From assembly GCA_032690845.1 (NCBI GenBank), contig CM064430.1, positions 48,271,882-48,335,881 of the forward strand: a stretch of DNA of 64,000 nt, given 5' to 3'. Positions 32,553 to 43,870 of this stretch are shown piece by piece; positions within the stretch are counted from its first letter, which is position 1; the number at the start of each line of letters is the position of its first letter. A program made the position numbers and the translations under genes. The notes below the pieces were generated by a model. That model was given only the letters and a program-made list of their open reading frames with translations, was not told where the DNA came from and searched no databases. The stretch comes from Eleusine coracana subsp. coracana. Taxonomy: Eukaryota > Streptophyta > Magnoliopsida > Poales > Poaceae.

Positions 32553-35040
32553 TCATGCAGCACTCACTGGTAAGTAAACCTTGTTACCACCGTTTAAGAT
32601 CTTGTACACATAAAAGATCAATACGAGTGCACTGCAAATGAATAATAGAAAAGACATAATGTCAATTGCCAGGACAACTTGTTTAATTAAGCATCAAGAT
32701 ATCTTGAGTGGCAACAAGACAGAGCTTACAATCTAAAGGCATAGACAGAGTGAGTGATGGTGGGACACTGGATTGCATGTTCACAATAACAAGGGGTGCT
32801 AGGCTACTAGCTAAATCTGTGGCAAACTTCTACAATGGTTCACAAACAATTCAAGAGTTGAAATTCCGGAAATATTCAATTCATGCTGGTAGTTATGCTA
32901 CGAGACTGAAGGATTGGAAATAAATATCCTAGAAAATGCACTAGGAAAACCTAAAATCACAAATTGGAGCACCAATGCAAATCTAACTAAATTAAAACTC
33001 AACCTGCTAGGGTATGACCGCCCCAACGGCATTGTATTAAGAAGAAAACCTTCTCACACAGATCGAGAAAATCCCCCAATCCCTGCTACACCATTACAAA
33101 GGGAGCCGTTACCCTGTGAGTACAGGCCATCTCTTTACCCTGTGCTTTCGCATGGCAACAGTGCAATAGGCAAGGTGATTTTTTGGTGAGAAGTGGGGGG
33201 TCAAACCCCCAACCTGTAGGTGCCAACAAGCAACACTACCAGTGGGCTCAAGCCCGCTTCTCATGCCAATCTAACTACAAAGTGGAAATTTTTTAAATAG
33301 TCATTGTAGCTGTGAAAGTAATATGAATTCACATTTTCTGCAATCATTGAGAGGGGTTGTGCTTTCCAGTAGGTTCAGAAGTCAGGATATCAGTACATCT
33401 CCTGATTTTAACAAAAGAATAAAAAAATCCAGAAACCAACACTGTATTTTTTTTTATTGACTGATAAGATGTCAACACCTAGCTTACTCCATACTCTTCT
33501 AACTTATCCTTGCTAGTTGGCACACATGATTGGTTTATTCTTGAATTCAAACAAATCATGTCTATCTAGAAACCTCACTCAATACTGATACGAACAAGAA
33601 GTCTGGATTTAAAGTCATGCACTATTTAAGTTGGTGGACAAACTGAATAATCGGCTGAAGTAACATATACTTCTTCTCATGATCAATGTAAGTGTACCAT
33701 AGAAATACAATACAACAATGAAAGTCATGGTTGACTTGACTTCATATGTTCATTGCAAGCACCATGCTTTGAGCACTCAAATAGAAACTATTATCAAATT
33801 GCAGGTGAAATCATCAGATATTTACTAAAATCACATACTCATTATAAGTGTGGTATCATAGGTTTAGGCAAACAAAACAACAGTACATTCTATGCACCAT
33901 ACAGAAATACCAAATCAACTTATTTGCAGAGTAATAAGCAAATATGCATGACATACAGTTAAGAGTACAACAAACCTGATGGTAGCAATAACTCCAGCTG
34001 GCATTATCTTTTTTGTTTTGATGTATCTTATACCCATGACAACTGTTAATACCACAGCACAAACTGTCCAAAACAAATATTTTAAGATACAGGGCACTAA
34101 GTAAAAAAAAGAACTGAGAGAAAAGAGGACCTTTTTGACACACGGAAGTCCTATAATGTAAATATATAAGCATGTCATTCATTCCGAACAATTTTGGCAA
34201 AATGAAAAGGGGGTTGATATGCTATTAATTTGCATACATTCAGCTAAAGCATTCACCAGTGAAACAAAAATTGAAATTAACATAAAAGTGGCGAATAAAT
34301 TCCACAGAAAATTCTATAACTCAGTGAGCATCTGAATGGAAACAGCATGCCGACCCTTGAAGCTAGGATTAGGAACTGTAGGATTCATTCAGTAACTATC
34401 TAATTCATTTTTTCAGGAGATAATGGCTGCACACTTGGAATCGGAGCAGATAAATTCTCTTTTAGATAATGGAAATCAATCCCAGTTTCTGCTTCGAGGA
34501 GCAAAAAGCATTCATTAACAACGTCAGATCTCTAGACACAAAACTGATAGTAGCCATTTCTGGTGAAAGCACCAATTCCCCCAAACTTGCCATTACTTGT
34601 TCAGTTGTTCTAACCAATTAACTTGTTCTGGAGCCGCCAATTGCTGCATCATACACGAGGAGCATTTGCTAAATTTCGTTTCCAAATCTAATCCAAAAAC
34701 ATTGCATGACCAATCCCTGATTGTAAGCTTAGTGTTGCTACAGTAACTGACATGGCTCTAAAGAGGAACTGCGGAACAAGTGCGGAAGCAAGCAGCGAGA
34801 GAGGAAAAGGAACGAGAGCAGAAGCAGCTAAAACGAACCGGTCTGGATGATAGTGGCGAAGACGGAGCCGGATTCGCCCCGTGCGAAGGCCCAGGCGCTA
34901 AGCGCACCGGCAAGGAGGAGCGCGCCGCCAAGGGAACCCCCGGCTGCCAGCGACGCAGTGCTCCCTCGTTTGACGTAGCCGGCAACGCCGCCGGCGAGGA
35001 CCACCGCGCCGTAGGGGATCGTGATGTAGAAGTCCTCCAT
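32553..35040 (-). CDS. TMEM14 / FAX-type membrane protein gene, intact, three exons
   Basis: Exons on the minus strand: 35040-34839 (ATG start), 34063-33976, 32631-32553 (TGA). Introns are 775 and 1344 bp with GT/AG borders: GTTCGT...GGACAG and GTTTGT...TTGCAG. The joined product is 122 residues without a stop. Exon 1 gives the TMEM14 N-terminus (MEDFYITIPYGAVVLAGGVA, then the KRGSTASLAAGG turn). Exon 2 gives VMGIRYIKTKKIMPAGV, the most conserved family stretch. Exon 3 adds the last helix and a short polar tail (YVYKILNGGNK). Four hydrophobic segments fit the family's small four-helix protein. In plants, members (FAX proteins) are linked to fatty-acid export from plastids or the ER; which organelle is unclear here because no transit peptide is visible. 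Length is normal for the short, non-plastid members. Confidence 0.93.
33187..33263. repeat. 77-bp inverted-repeat element in TMEM14 intron 2
   Basis: TGAGAAGTGGG (33187-33197) pairs with CCCGCTTCTCA (33253-33263). Inside are GGGGGGTCAAACCCCCAA and GGGCTCAAGCCC hairpins, the former like a tRNA T-arm. This may be a small stem-loop repeat or degenerate tRNA-like sequence. Confidence 0.5.
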
Positions 35041-35212
35041 GCCGGTGTCAGTGTCACGGGCTCACGGCCACCAACTTCTCAAGTCTCAACAATCCCTTCT
35101 TTCACTTCACCTGCTGGCTGCTATTCCTATAGATAGCAACATGGGCCTTCGCATGATTTTTCTGGTCCGACCCGAGCAAGATTTTTCAGTCCGATCCGAG
35201 CACATTACGACC
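35041..35212 (-). promoter_or_regulatory. 5' untranslated / proximal promoter region of the TMEM14 gene
   Basis: Only about 170 bp separate the start codon from the inserted 792-bp element. No clear TATA box is visible in this interval on the minus strand, so core promoter elements may lie within or beyond the insertion. Confidence 0.4.
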
Positions 35213-36004
35213 CGGAATTCCCGCGCGCTACGTGTATCTTACACGTAGCGCGTCTACGTGACATCACTTGATTGGCCTATGAAATATAAGTTTATTTTTA
35301 AATTTTTAAATTGAATTTTCTGTTAAAATATAAATCTATTTTTGAATCCGTTTGAACCATCATAATCTTTAGAATTAATGTAACAAAATGAGATCTAACA
35401 TGATTATAAAATTTTAAAAATTTTGAATTTAATTTTTTGAATTTTTTATTATTCTAACTATAAAAACCAGTTGTTCTGGTAATAAAAATCAATTGTTCTA
35501 ATATTTTTCAAAATTTTAAATTCTGATCTTTTTATTTTTAAATTTTATAAAAGTATTCTAATAGTAAAATCAATTGTTCCACTGGACAGAAGCAGTTGTT
35601 CTAGTAGAAAATAGTGATTGTTCTATAAATAAAAATTATTTGTTTATGAATTTTGTTTTTTAAAAATATTTTTAAATATTTAAAATTATTTTAGTAGTAA
35701 ACATCTGTTGTTCCAACTGTGTGTATGAATTGTTCCAACTGTATATTTGAATTGTTTTAGGAGTATATATAAATTATTCCAACAATATATATAAATTAAT
35801 TCTATAATAAACATTATTATTTCAGTATAAATTTTTTTTAATAAAATAATTTACTAAAAATAGTAAATATACGTATAACGTGTATTACTATAATATTTAA
35901 AAAAATAGTAATGAAATTTATAGAAGAATAAACCATATATAGCTTATGGGCTGCCGCGCTATGTGTAAGCTACACATAGAGCGGCCTATATATAGGAGGT
36001 CCCT
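35213..36004. mobile_element. 792-bp AT-rich element with 9-bp target duplication (MULE-like, non-coding)
   Basis: ATTACGACC is repeated exactly at 35204-35212 and 36005-36013; 9-bp duplications are characteristic of Mutator-like elements. Near each end is a strong palindrome of the same sequence type: GCGCTACGTGTA / TACACGTAGCGC at about 35224-35252 and CGCTATGTGTA / TACACATAGAGCG at about 35955-35984. The interior is about 80% A+T by eye with no gene. A loosely repeated ATTGTTC(T/C)A motif occurs some nine times between 35470 and 35770. No transposase, so a MITE-type passenger. Confidence 0.65.
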
Positions 36005-36013
36005 ATTACGACC

Positions 36014-36888
36014 TGTTGAATTTCCTACTCGGGCCAGTACCGTGCCGTGCATGGACCGGGTCAGTCCAATAGGTGACATAAGCACAGCCCATTCATTATA
36101 GTTTAATTACATTTCATATTTCTCATATAACAAGCAATTGCTTAGTGGGCTAGTGGTGGAGCTGTTGGCTTGATTCCCATCAACTGATCATTTTGTTTCT
36201 CTATTTTTCACAGTTTACAATGCTAACATGCAATAAATTTGTTCATGGGTCAGCCCGACATGTTTAAACAATTTTATGTCATGTTGTAGGATGGCAGCTG
36301 AGCCCATAGGCTACCATGACATGGTCTGTGTGCCATGCCGGTTCAAACTAACCATGTCAGACTTTTTAAGACCTAGACTAGGCCGGGCCGGGCCAGGCCA
36401 CCCATTTTGATCACCTATAGTTGTTCCTCGCTTCCTCTTAGTGAGCATGTGTGAGACCGGCCTTGTTCTCGGTGGCTGGTCCGGCATATTGGGCCCAGAT
36501 ACTCAGCCCACCAAAAAAAGATGTTTGGGAAGTTTGGATCCCAAACGTTGCACCTTGTGTGGCGGGTATAGATGATCAAATGGGTAGCACGACCCAGACC
36601 TTAAAAGGCCAACACATTTTGTTTAGGGTTGGCCCAACATGTCGTTCTTAATAGGTCATGCCGAGGCAACCCATAGGCTGTAGTCTCGGTTCATGGCATG
36701 ACACGAATTTATTTAAATGCATGGGACCGATCCAATAAATCATTTATGATATGCTACAACAATAAAAGAAGAAAAAATGAAGAAAAAGAGGATGAAATAG
36801 AATTTGAACTCGTGACTACTGAAGGAAATGAAAGAACAATCTAACCACTAGACCATTTAGTCTTTTTTTTTTCATATATGTCAGGGAT
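36014..36888. other. Intergenic DNA with an inverted pair of GGGC-rich, hAT-like ends
   Basis: No gene. ACCCATTTTGATCACCTATAG at 36400 and TATAGATGATCAAATGGGTA at 36567 are inverted copies about 150 bp apart, each followed outward by related text (GACATG..., CCATAGGCT...). This pattern fits the ends of a small DNA transposon or two head-to-head copies. Confidence 0.4.
36791..36867 (-). repeat. tRNA-like sequence (SINE or tRNA relic)
   Basis: On the minus strand TGGTCTAGTGGTTAGAT resembles an internal A box. About 35 bases on, CGAGTTCAAATTCT resembles a B box / T-loop. The acceptor arms do not pair convincingly, so it is unlikely to be a working tRNA gene. Confidence 0.4.
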
Positions 36889-37380
36889 AACTATCCGTGA
36901 AGCTGGGTGACAACAATTAATCACGCACGAGGACAGCCTCACCAGGGTCCCGTAGTGGACCCATAAAACTACGACTCGTACAACCCCGAGTCAGTGCGCT
37001 CACACCCCGATCAACCGCGTAGGAGGGGACCCAACATGCTCTATCTCGATCGACCCCCATCGAAGGGGTCGACCACGCCCTCCTCGATCAACCCTCCTTG
37101 AAGGGGTCGACCGCGTCTGCCTCGATCAACCCTCCTCGAAGGGGTAAGACTGCGTCCGCCTTGCTCGACCCCGCGGTCGGGGTCGACGACACTCCAGATA
37201 AGAACACCAGCTCCATACCCATAACGATGACGCCCACGCGCATGGGCATGGCAATGCTGACATCCCCTGCTGTTCCCGGCTCCCGGCAATTCCTATCAGT
37301 GGTCCACGCCACTGAGACGACACGGGGCATCGCATCGCTGACCGTGCGGGAGCAGAGGTAAAGCTAGAGAGAAACAATGG
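36889..37380. repeat. LTR-like fragment with 38-bp tandem repeats
   Basis: It begins TGTCAGGGATAACTATCC, like a gypsy LTR start. At 37048-37188 there are about 3.5 copies of a 38-bp unit (CGATCAACCCTCCTTGAAGG then GGTCGACCGCGTCTGCCT). Open frames across it on both strands arise from the repeats. No partner LTR, no TSD. Confidence 0.45.
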
Positions 37381-37636
37381 GGGTGCGACTCTTTGAAGAA
37401 ATTAGAGTTCACAACTAATTATATGGTGAAAAATCAAATTTACAAGGCTTGTATATTTTTTCAGTTGGGTGCGGCCGCACCCAACATCTACACTATAGAT
37501 CCTCCCCTGCGTAGGAATAACAGGGTGGAGAAGCTTGATCGAACGGTCATGATGGGGTGACATCCAATCCAAATACCCCATGCCAAAACGCTACCCAACA
37601 AACTGACCCCGAGCGATGGGAGTTGAGCGGAGCGGA
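37381..37636. other. Intergenic stretch with a perfect 22-bp palindrome
   Basis: GTTGGGTGCGG / CCGCACCCAAC at 37464-37485 is a perfect palindrome with a GCGGCCGC centre. No gene. The base before the next LTR may include a TSD (GCGGA, 37632-37636), but its partner is outside the window. Confidence 0.6.
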
Positions 37637-39730
37637 TGAAAGGACCTTGATGTCGCCTAGAGGGGATTGAATAGGCGAAACCTGAAATCAATAAAACTTT
37701 TTCTCACAGATTAGTACAACCCGGTCTGACCTCCTTGTCAACCAGGCCAGACCTCCTTACACAGGCAGAACTTTTCACGTAGAATAGTTCAACCTGGTCT
37801 GACCTCCTTGTCAACCCGGTCACCCGGCCAGACCACCTTGCACAGGCACAAACAGATCAGCTTTCCAAATTTGAATTCTAGCTCAAACCAAAACTTGCGG
37901 TGATGCTCTAGAGATTTTCTTTAGCACGTACACGTAGTATCTGCACACAAAGAGCACATCAAAGTAGATCGAAGCGGGAGCACAAATATAAGCTAGAAAA
38001 TAACTAAAAATGAAAACCGGTAAGGAGACACAAGATTTGATTCACCGAAGTTTAGGACCACCAACCGTGATCCCTATGTCTCTGTTGAGGAAGCTTGAGC
38101 TGCTCACAAGGCCAACTCTAAGTCGGGTCTCTTTCAACCCCTTTCCCCAAACCCACTAACTCGATCTTTTTCACACTGGAGGCAAGATCACAGCCCTCAC
38201 AAACTTTCCCAAGACTCACTACAAGCTTGGGAGCTCTAGGGTGACGCCTAGTCGTCTAGGAGGCTTCACCTTCAAGAGTAACAAATGATTCACAAGTTGC
38301 TTGACGTAGCCTAAAGTGCTCAAGGCTTAGGATTTGCTCACTAATGCTCCACACACTCAAATCTCTCAACCCAACTAAAGATTTTGCACAAAGCACTTAG
38401 ATCTCACAAAGAGAGGTTCGGGAGAGCTCAAATGGTCATTGGAATGCTATAGAATTGGGCAGGAACCAGCTGCAACTGAAGGGTGTGATGCGGGGCTATT
38501 TAAAGGCTGTATGAAAAACTAGTCGTTAGAACTGTCAGGCTCAGGGCGGTCTGATCGGGTTGCCCACCCGGCCTAACCGCCTTGTACTGACAGGAAACCA
38601 AACATGCAAAACATATGAGCCCTCATTTACCACTAACTTGGTTGCTCAAGACACCTAAAAAGGAACCCTTAACTCATGTAGGACAAAAACTCACTAACCC
38701 AGAAACTGACCCCACAAAAACTAGTTCAAGACAGTCTGACCTCCTTGACAAGGCAGTCTGAGTTCCTTGACCTGATAGAACTCGAGGGTTTAGGGTTTAG
38801 GTCACTCGAAAAAGTTTCTCACCGGGATTTGAGCACTTTGACTTTGTAAATCAACACATGTTGCATCCCTCTTGATAGTACGACATACCTATACTCAAGA
38901 AATAGATAAAATCTATTATTCTTTCACTTGAGCTTGAGATAAATTCATATGCCAAAATGCTTCACATTTTTCTTCGTGAGGGTAGGCAATGTTTTCTCAA
39001 TATGAGCATATCCACCTTGAGCTGATGACCATGGATTCTGTCATTATATAGTTAAGACTCCATATTTTATCCATGTCACCTTTTCTTCTTGATTTTCAAA
39101 TATTCGATACTAGGAAATATGTAATCCTCCATGTCTTCCTTGATTCATCGGATTGAAGCATCCACTTGCTCTTCTCCATCATGAAGGTCCTTCGGCGCCA
39201 AGCCTCTTGCTTGCCCTTCTCCAATGTATGGTCCATCGTAGCCAGGTCCTTGCTAACCCTTCATCAACTTACCATCGTGGTTCACACATTTCTTTGCATC
39301 ATCCATTAGCACACACTTGATATTCACCTTCATGTTGTATTGATGTTTGTTGTGATATGAGTTAATTTCTTTGATATGACCACATGAGTCAAGTCACCAA
39401 TATTTGCACATGGTGGCAATTCCAATAAACAATATGAGACATATCATCCGAGCTTCATTTTTCTTCATGTAACACATGGCATAAGATTTTCATTAGTGAC
39501 CATCCATGTAGATTCATCATTATCACATCCTTTGTCATATGGCATCCTTTGTCATATGGCATACAAAAATATACATATAGAATATCCCTATACATCCATG
39601 TATTGATATATCAATGTTCGTAATAAATTTACAAGACATTTTCCTGTTACAACACAACAAATTATATTAGCTCTTTAATCATGTTGTCATCGAAACACCA
39701 AAACCCACTAGGGGCCTAGATGCACTTTCA
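37637..39730 (-). repeat. Sirevirus-like 3' LTR of element C, with palindrome array
   Basis: 2,094 bp. The minus start TGAAAGTGCATCTAGG at 39730 is fixed by the PPT at 39731. The minus end is AAGGTCCTTTCA at 37637. It contains the Sirevirus-type phrase CCCCTCTAGGCGACATC near its end. Many copies of a palindrome family GG(C/T)GGTCTGACC(G/T)CC or its halves lie at 37720-37860, 38540-38580 and 38735-38765. A TTTAAATAG box lies at about 38495. No coding region. Confidence 0.85.
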
Positions 39731-40516
39731 ATCTCCCCCTTTTTGGTGATTGATGACAAACCGATTAAAGCTTCATAGTAGGAACATAAATCAGTTTTGG
39801 ATGCAGAGATATACCTTAAGCTCCCCCTAAATATGTGCACGGGAATGGAATTTCAATTTTGCCTACAAATGCCAAAAACACATATTCAATGAAAACATGG
39901 AGCTGTTGCTATACCACTGCATCCGTGGGGTGCAAAATAGTGTGAAGTGATATTATGTGATGCATATGACAAAGCACAAAGCAAAAAGAAGGAAAAGTGC
40001 AAAACTCAGTACAAGGCGGTCAGATCGCCTTGTCAACCCGGCCTGACCTGGTTTGACTGATTTTTGCAACAAACAACAAGATATCATTCAACAAATGTGA
40101 GTCATACTAACACAAATATCACTTCAGATAAATAAGGTTCTCTAGAACACACAGTAGCACACATTACAAATTTTTTTCAAGTCCACACGAGGAGAAACAC
40201 AATTATTACAGACCAAGGTTCTAAAAAATAATACAACCTGATCTGACTTGGTTGCCAACCCGGTCTGACCGGATTGTGTAGACAGAGAAACTAAAAAGAT
40301 ACAAACCAAGGTTTTGATACGAGATCTCCGAGAACCACAAGAACTGATTTTTCTGCTCCTTGGACACTTTGAGATATATCTTGAAGCTTTAATCCTTTCT
40401 TCTCCCCATTTTGTGAACCATCATCCAAAAAGAAGAGAAAGGAGTCCAAAGGAGTGATGTGCTGCTGCTCTATTGAAAGTCACTACCGTCACCACGAGGA
40501 GTATAGTCATGTGGAA
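39731..40516 (-). other. Element C 3' untranslated region and PPT
   Basis: The minus PPT (CACCAAAAAGGGGGAGAT, about 39731-39749) borders the LTR. The rest is non-coding, with more GGCGGTCAGATCGCC-type palindromes at 40015-40050 and 40240-40275. Confidence 0.7.
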
Positions 40517-40517
40517 C

Positions 40518-40761
40518 CTACCAATGCGCAATAGAATCATAACTAAAGAGGTTGACACCAAACTCCTCAAGACCGCTGCGCCTAGGTGGATCATTTAAAG
40601 AAGTAGGAGCAAGAGGAGGTCCGAACTGCTGAGGAGCAGTGTCAAAAGACTGTGTAGGTACATAGCTACTAGTTGGCCGATCACTAGACAAACCCACATA
40701 ACCAGCAATAAAAGGATCTGAAGATTCCACATGACCACCACTGCTACTAGACCCATGAATC
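40518..40761 (-). pseudogene. Gag-like 'putative plant transposon protein', C-terminal piece (element C)
   Basis: A Ser/Pro-rich C-terminus (QIHGSSSSGGHVESSDPF, then PQQFGPPLAPTSLND, ending SYDSIAHW and TAG 40518). It is the continuation, on the other side of Tat3, of the frame described at 45102-46825. The open frame upstream of 40762 belongs to the Tat3 LTR and is not part of the gene. Confidence 0.55.
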
Positions 40762-41203
40762 TGTCGAGACTTAATCTCGGCAATAGACATAGGGTAGTTC
40801 ACCTATGATAATTTATATGTAGGACAGGGGTATGCACGAGATCGAGAGATGATGGTAACACAAGACGCTGATTTATATAGATTCGAGCCTCCTAGAGGAT
40901 AATAACCCTATGTCCTGTGTTTTGTGATATTTGTGTTCATATGTCTAGATCATAGATCTAGATGAGAAAGGTAGACCTAGACGATGATGTCTAGTTGTGT
41001 CTAATTGCGTGATGCCCTATTTCTTGTCTACTTGTCTACTTGAGGACTTGTCCCTTGAGGAGGACCCCTGCCCCTCCTTATATATCCGCGGGGGGAACAG
41101 GGTTACATGGTAGAGTCCTAGTTGGTCTATTGTTCTTATCCTAGTAGGAGTCTATCTTGCTTTCCTTCTATGTGAGATATCCCGATGGTATGTATCATCG
41201 ACA
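40762..41203 (-). repeat. Tat3 3' LTR
   Basis: 442 bp, followed inward by AGCCCCCGAGAGTC (PPT in reverse). It has a reversed TATATAAGGAGGGG box at about 41075. Confidence 0.9.
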
Positions 41204-41439
41204 AGCCCCCGAGAGTCTTGCAAGCTTGATGATAGTCTTCAGTAGCTTCTCAACTGGTTCGTTCCATGTAGAATGTTTCAACTTTGTATCAGCAAGCTTA
41301 TGAGAATCTCAAATATCCAAAATTATCTTTGAGAAATCAACTGGTGCGCCGAATAGGTGCACCTAATTAGGTGTAGCCCCCGACTCTTGTATCATTTGAA
41401 AAGTGCAATTAATGCAAGATTCCAAATCAAGAATAGTCG

Positions 41440-41960
41440 TGTTGGCTCTCTTTAAAGAAAAATCGCTTGAACCATCAAATCCAAGTGATAAATAACTTAG
41501 TATTGTGACATCAATCACTACCGAGTGATAAATGACTTAGACAAGTGACTTCAATCACCGCCGACTGGTAGATGACTCAAACCAATGACTTCAATCACTG
41601 TCGAGTGCTATATGATATACTCGGGTGACATCAATCACAACCAAGTAATGTTAAGTTCATGGGTGACATCAATCATAACCAAGTGAACATGGCCTCATGA
41701 CATCAATCATAGCCACATAACATAAATTTGGCCGAGTGGCCTATGAGTGATTATGAATCAAACAAGTGACTTCAATCACAGCCGAGTGAACGAGGCTTTA
41801 TGACATCAATCATAGCCAAGTACTAAGTTACCATGACTTCAATCACAATTAAGTAACCTTTCCTTAAGAATGTTAATCACTCATATCTTTGAGCTTTATT
41901 TTCACTATTGTAGACTGACTTAAATCAGTCGAGTGATGCTCGATATTTCACGTATATGAC
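41440..41960 (-). repeat. Tat3 degenerate repeat array, GTGACATCAATCAC type
   Basis: About ten irregular copies, 40-60 bp apart, of GTGAC(A/T)TCAATCAC followed by (A/G)CCGAGTG. These are comparable in position to the 60-bp array in Tat1. Confidence 0.75.
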
Positions 41961-42319
41961 CATCAAGTCATAGTGACATGATCATCAAATCATGCTTTAA
42001 ATAATTATGGCATCAACTATTTTTGATAAAGCACTTCTCTTCAAAGAAGCACATATTGATCGAGTAACCATCTAGTCACTGTCATATGATCATCAAATCA
42101 TATATATTATGGCATCAACCATAAATTTGATATAAAGTGCTTCTCTTCAAAGAAGCCCCCGAGACAACTGCCGTTATGAGTGGCTGTCGTGCTCAACTCA
42201 GAATATCATGTCCGAGTGGCAGTGGCGCTCAACTCAAGATGATAAAGTCGAGTGAAGAAGGCAGCCTAGGTAGTTATAGCCATCGACCACTGACGAAGTG
42301 ATGACCGAGTGAAGCCGAC

Positions 42320-42540
42320 GGTCTGATATGTGGCCGACCGACAATAGCAGTCGGAGCTAGTATAGCTGACTGATGAGGGCAATCAAAACTGGTGTAGCCG
42401 ACCGATGAAGACAGTTAGAACTAGTATAACCGACTGATGAAGACAGTCTGTACTGGCACGGTCGACCGACGAAGGTGGTCGGAGCTGTAAGTTGACCAAT
42501 GAAGGCAGTAGGAACTGGCGTGGCCGACCGAGGCGAGAAA
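42320..42540 (-). repeat. Tat3 32-bp tandem repeat, about six copies
   Basis: Units such as GTTAGAACTAGTATAACCGA CTGATGAAGACA recur with a 32-bp period from about 42349; the last copies are shortened to 30 and 28 bases. The minus-strand open frame 42545-42357 is a by-product. Confidence 0.85.
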
Positions 42541-43379
42541 ATCACTCTATGTCGAGTGGTGTATCCGCCTATCCGTCATCGATGTTCCTAACAGTAAAGA
42601 AAATAAAAATGATTAGTTATAATTAACATTGTTTGCTTGGAAACTTATATTTATAAGCCAAACAAATCAGTCGACTAAAAAGTCAAATGTGTATCCATTT
42701 TTCTCTTTTAAGTAGACCGACCGGCGCATAGCAACGTATTCGCGCGTTAGCAACCAGACTGACCCACCATAGGTTACTTAGGACAAAATATAAAAAGCTC
42801 GAAGCTCAGTCTACCACAACAATATCAGTCATAATTATTCTTGCGTAGCAATCAAAACCAGTTGACACATGATCTCTCGCAACTTTGGCTCTGGGTTTAG
42901 TATAGTGGCAGTCTGTCGTGTAGCAAAGAAGTTTAATGCCTTAGTTGCTTGACGGCGTAAGATAAAAAATAAGACCAAATCACAAATAAAATGCAATGTA
43001 TCGGTCAAGGCAGAAGCCAAAAAAAAGGTGAAACTAGAACGGACGCATGGGTCATATGATGTCAGGGCTAAAGCACTACTGAAAGGTTATCGACCGACAT
43101 ATGTACTGCTAGATTCACAAAAAAGTGGGAGAACACGTGTATAGATACACAAATAGCCCCCTGGCTCGATTGTTTAATGCGAAGGACTAAAAAACCAAGG
43201 CAATATAAAGACGAATAAAGCCATAAATAAGAGCACTGATTAAAAAGCCCAACTTTACTTATAAAAAATCTACGACCTTCTGCTTAGAAAATAAAGATAA
43301 ACAGTCATAGGGAAAAGAATGAAGGACATGAGTGTAAAATCTTGAAAAATAAATCGAGAAAGAATAAAGATACTTAGCT

Positions 43380-43870
43380 TTGCAATTCGACGAGTTGAAG
43401 ACGAGCCCCCGAGCGTGCCGATGTGGTTGACGAGTGGGCGAACGTTGAAGTCGATCCATCATGTCGCCGGTACGTCGAGGCTTGGAGTGGTTGACCGAGA
43501 CATCGAGTTGTCGAAAGTGTCGCCGAGTGACCGAGTGGTCGAGTGACTGAAGCACCATGTCATCGTAGGCGTCATCGAGTAGCTGAGTGGCCAGGTGAAT
43601 GGCGGAGTAGCCCCCGAGCGTGTCCATGTGGCCGTCGAGCGGTCGAACCGTCGAGTCGTGGCGATGTTGCCGAGTGCCGGTCACCCTCGTTGAAGGCGTC
43701 GTCGTAGTGGACGAGGTTGCCGAGTGGCGGTCGCCCTTGTTGAAGGCGTCGCTAGGTTGATGACGAGCCACCGAGCGCATCCATATAGTCGCCGAGTAAT
43801 TAGGCGCCAAGCAGCCATATTGTCCCATCATTGAGCCAAGTTGCCGAATCATCGTCGAGGTCGCAAGGTT
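43380..43870 (-). repeat. Tat3 GTCGAGTG-rich region with a 65-70 bp duplication
   Basis: Simple-sequence-like text built on (G)TCGAGTGGCCGAG. GTTGCCGAGTG, CGGTC and GTTGAAGGCGTCG occur twice (43664-43705 and 43720-43755). The 197-codon minus frame 43852-43259 lies mostly here and has no recognisable domain; I do not call it a gene. Confidence 0.6.

Noticed and set aside
34780..35136. 118-residue plus-strand frame over TMEM14 exon 1
   Set aside because: Shadow of the GC-rich minus-strand exon; the minus frame has splice sites and family motifs.
36791..36867. Functional tRNA gene
   Set aside because: Acceptor and anticodon arms do not pair well enough by eye.
42357..42545. 62-residue minus frame with repeating motif
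   Set aside because: By-product of the 32-bp tandem repeat in non-coding Tat3.
43259..43852. 197-residue minus frame in Tat3
   Set aside because: Low-complexity GTCGAGTG-rich DNA, no recognisable domain, and no homologous frame in Tat1 or Tat2. It remains possible but unsupported.
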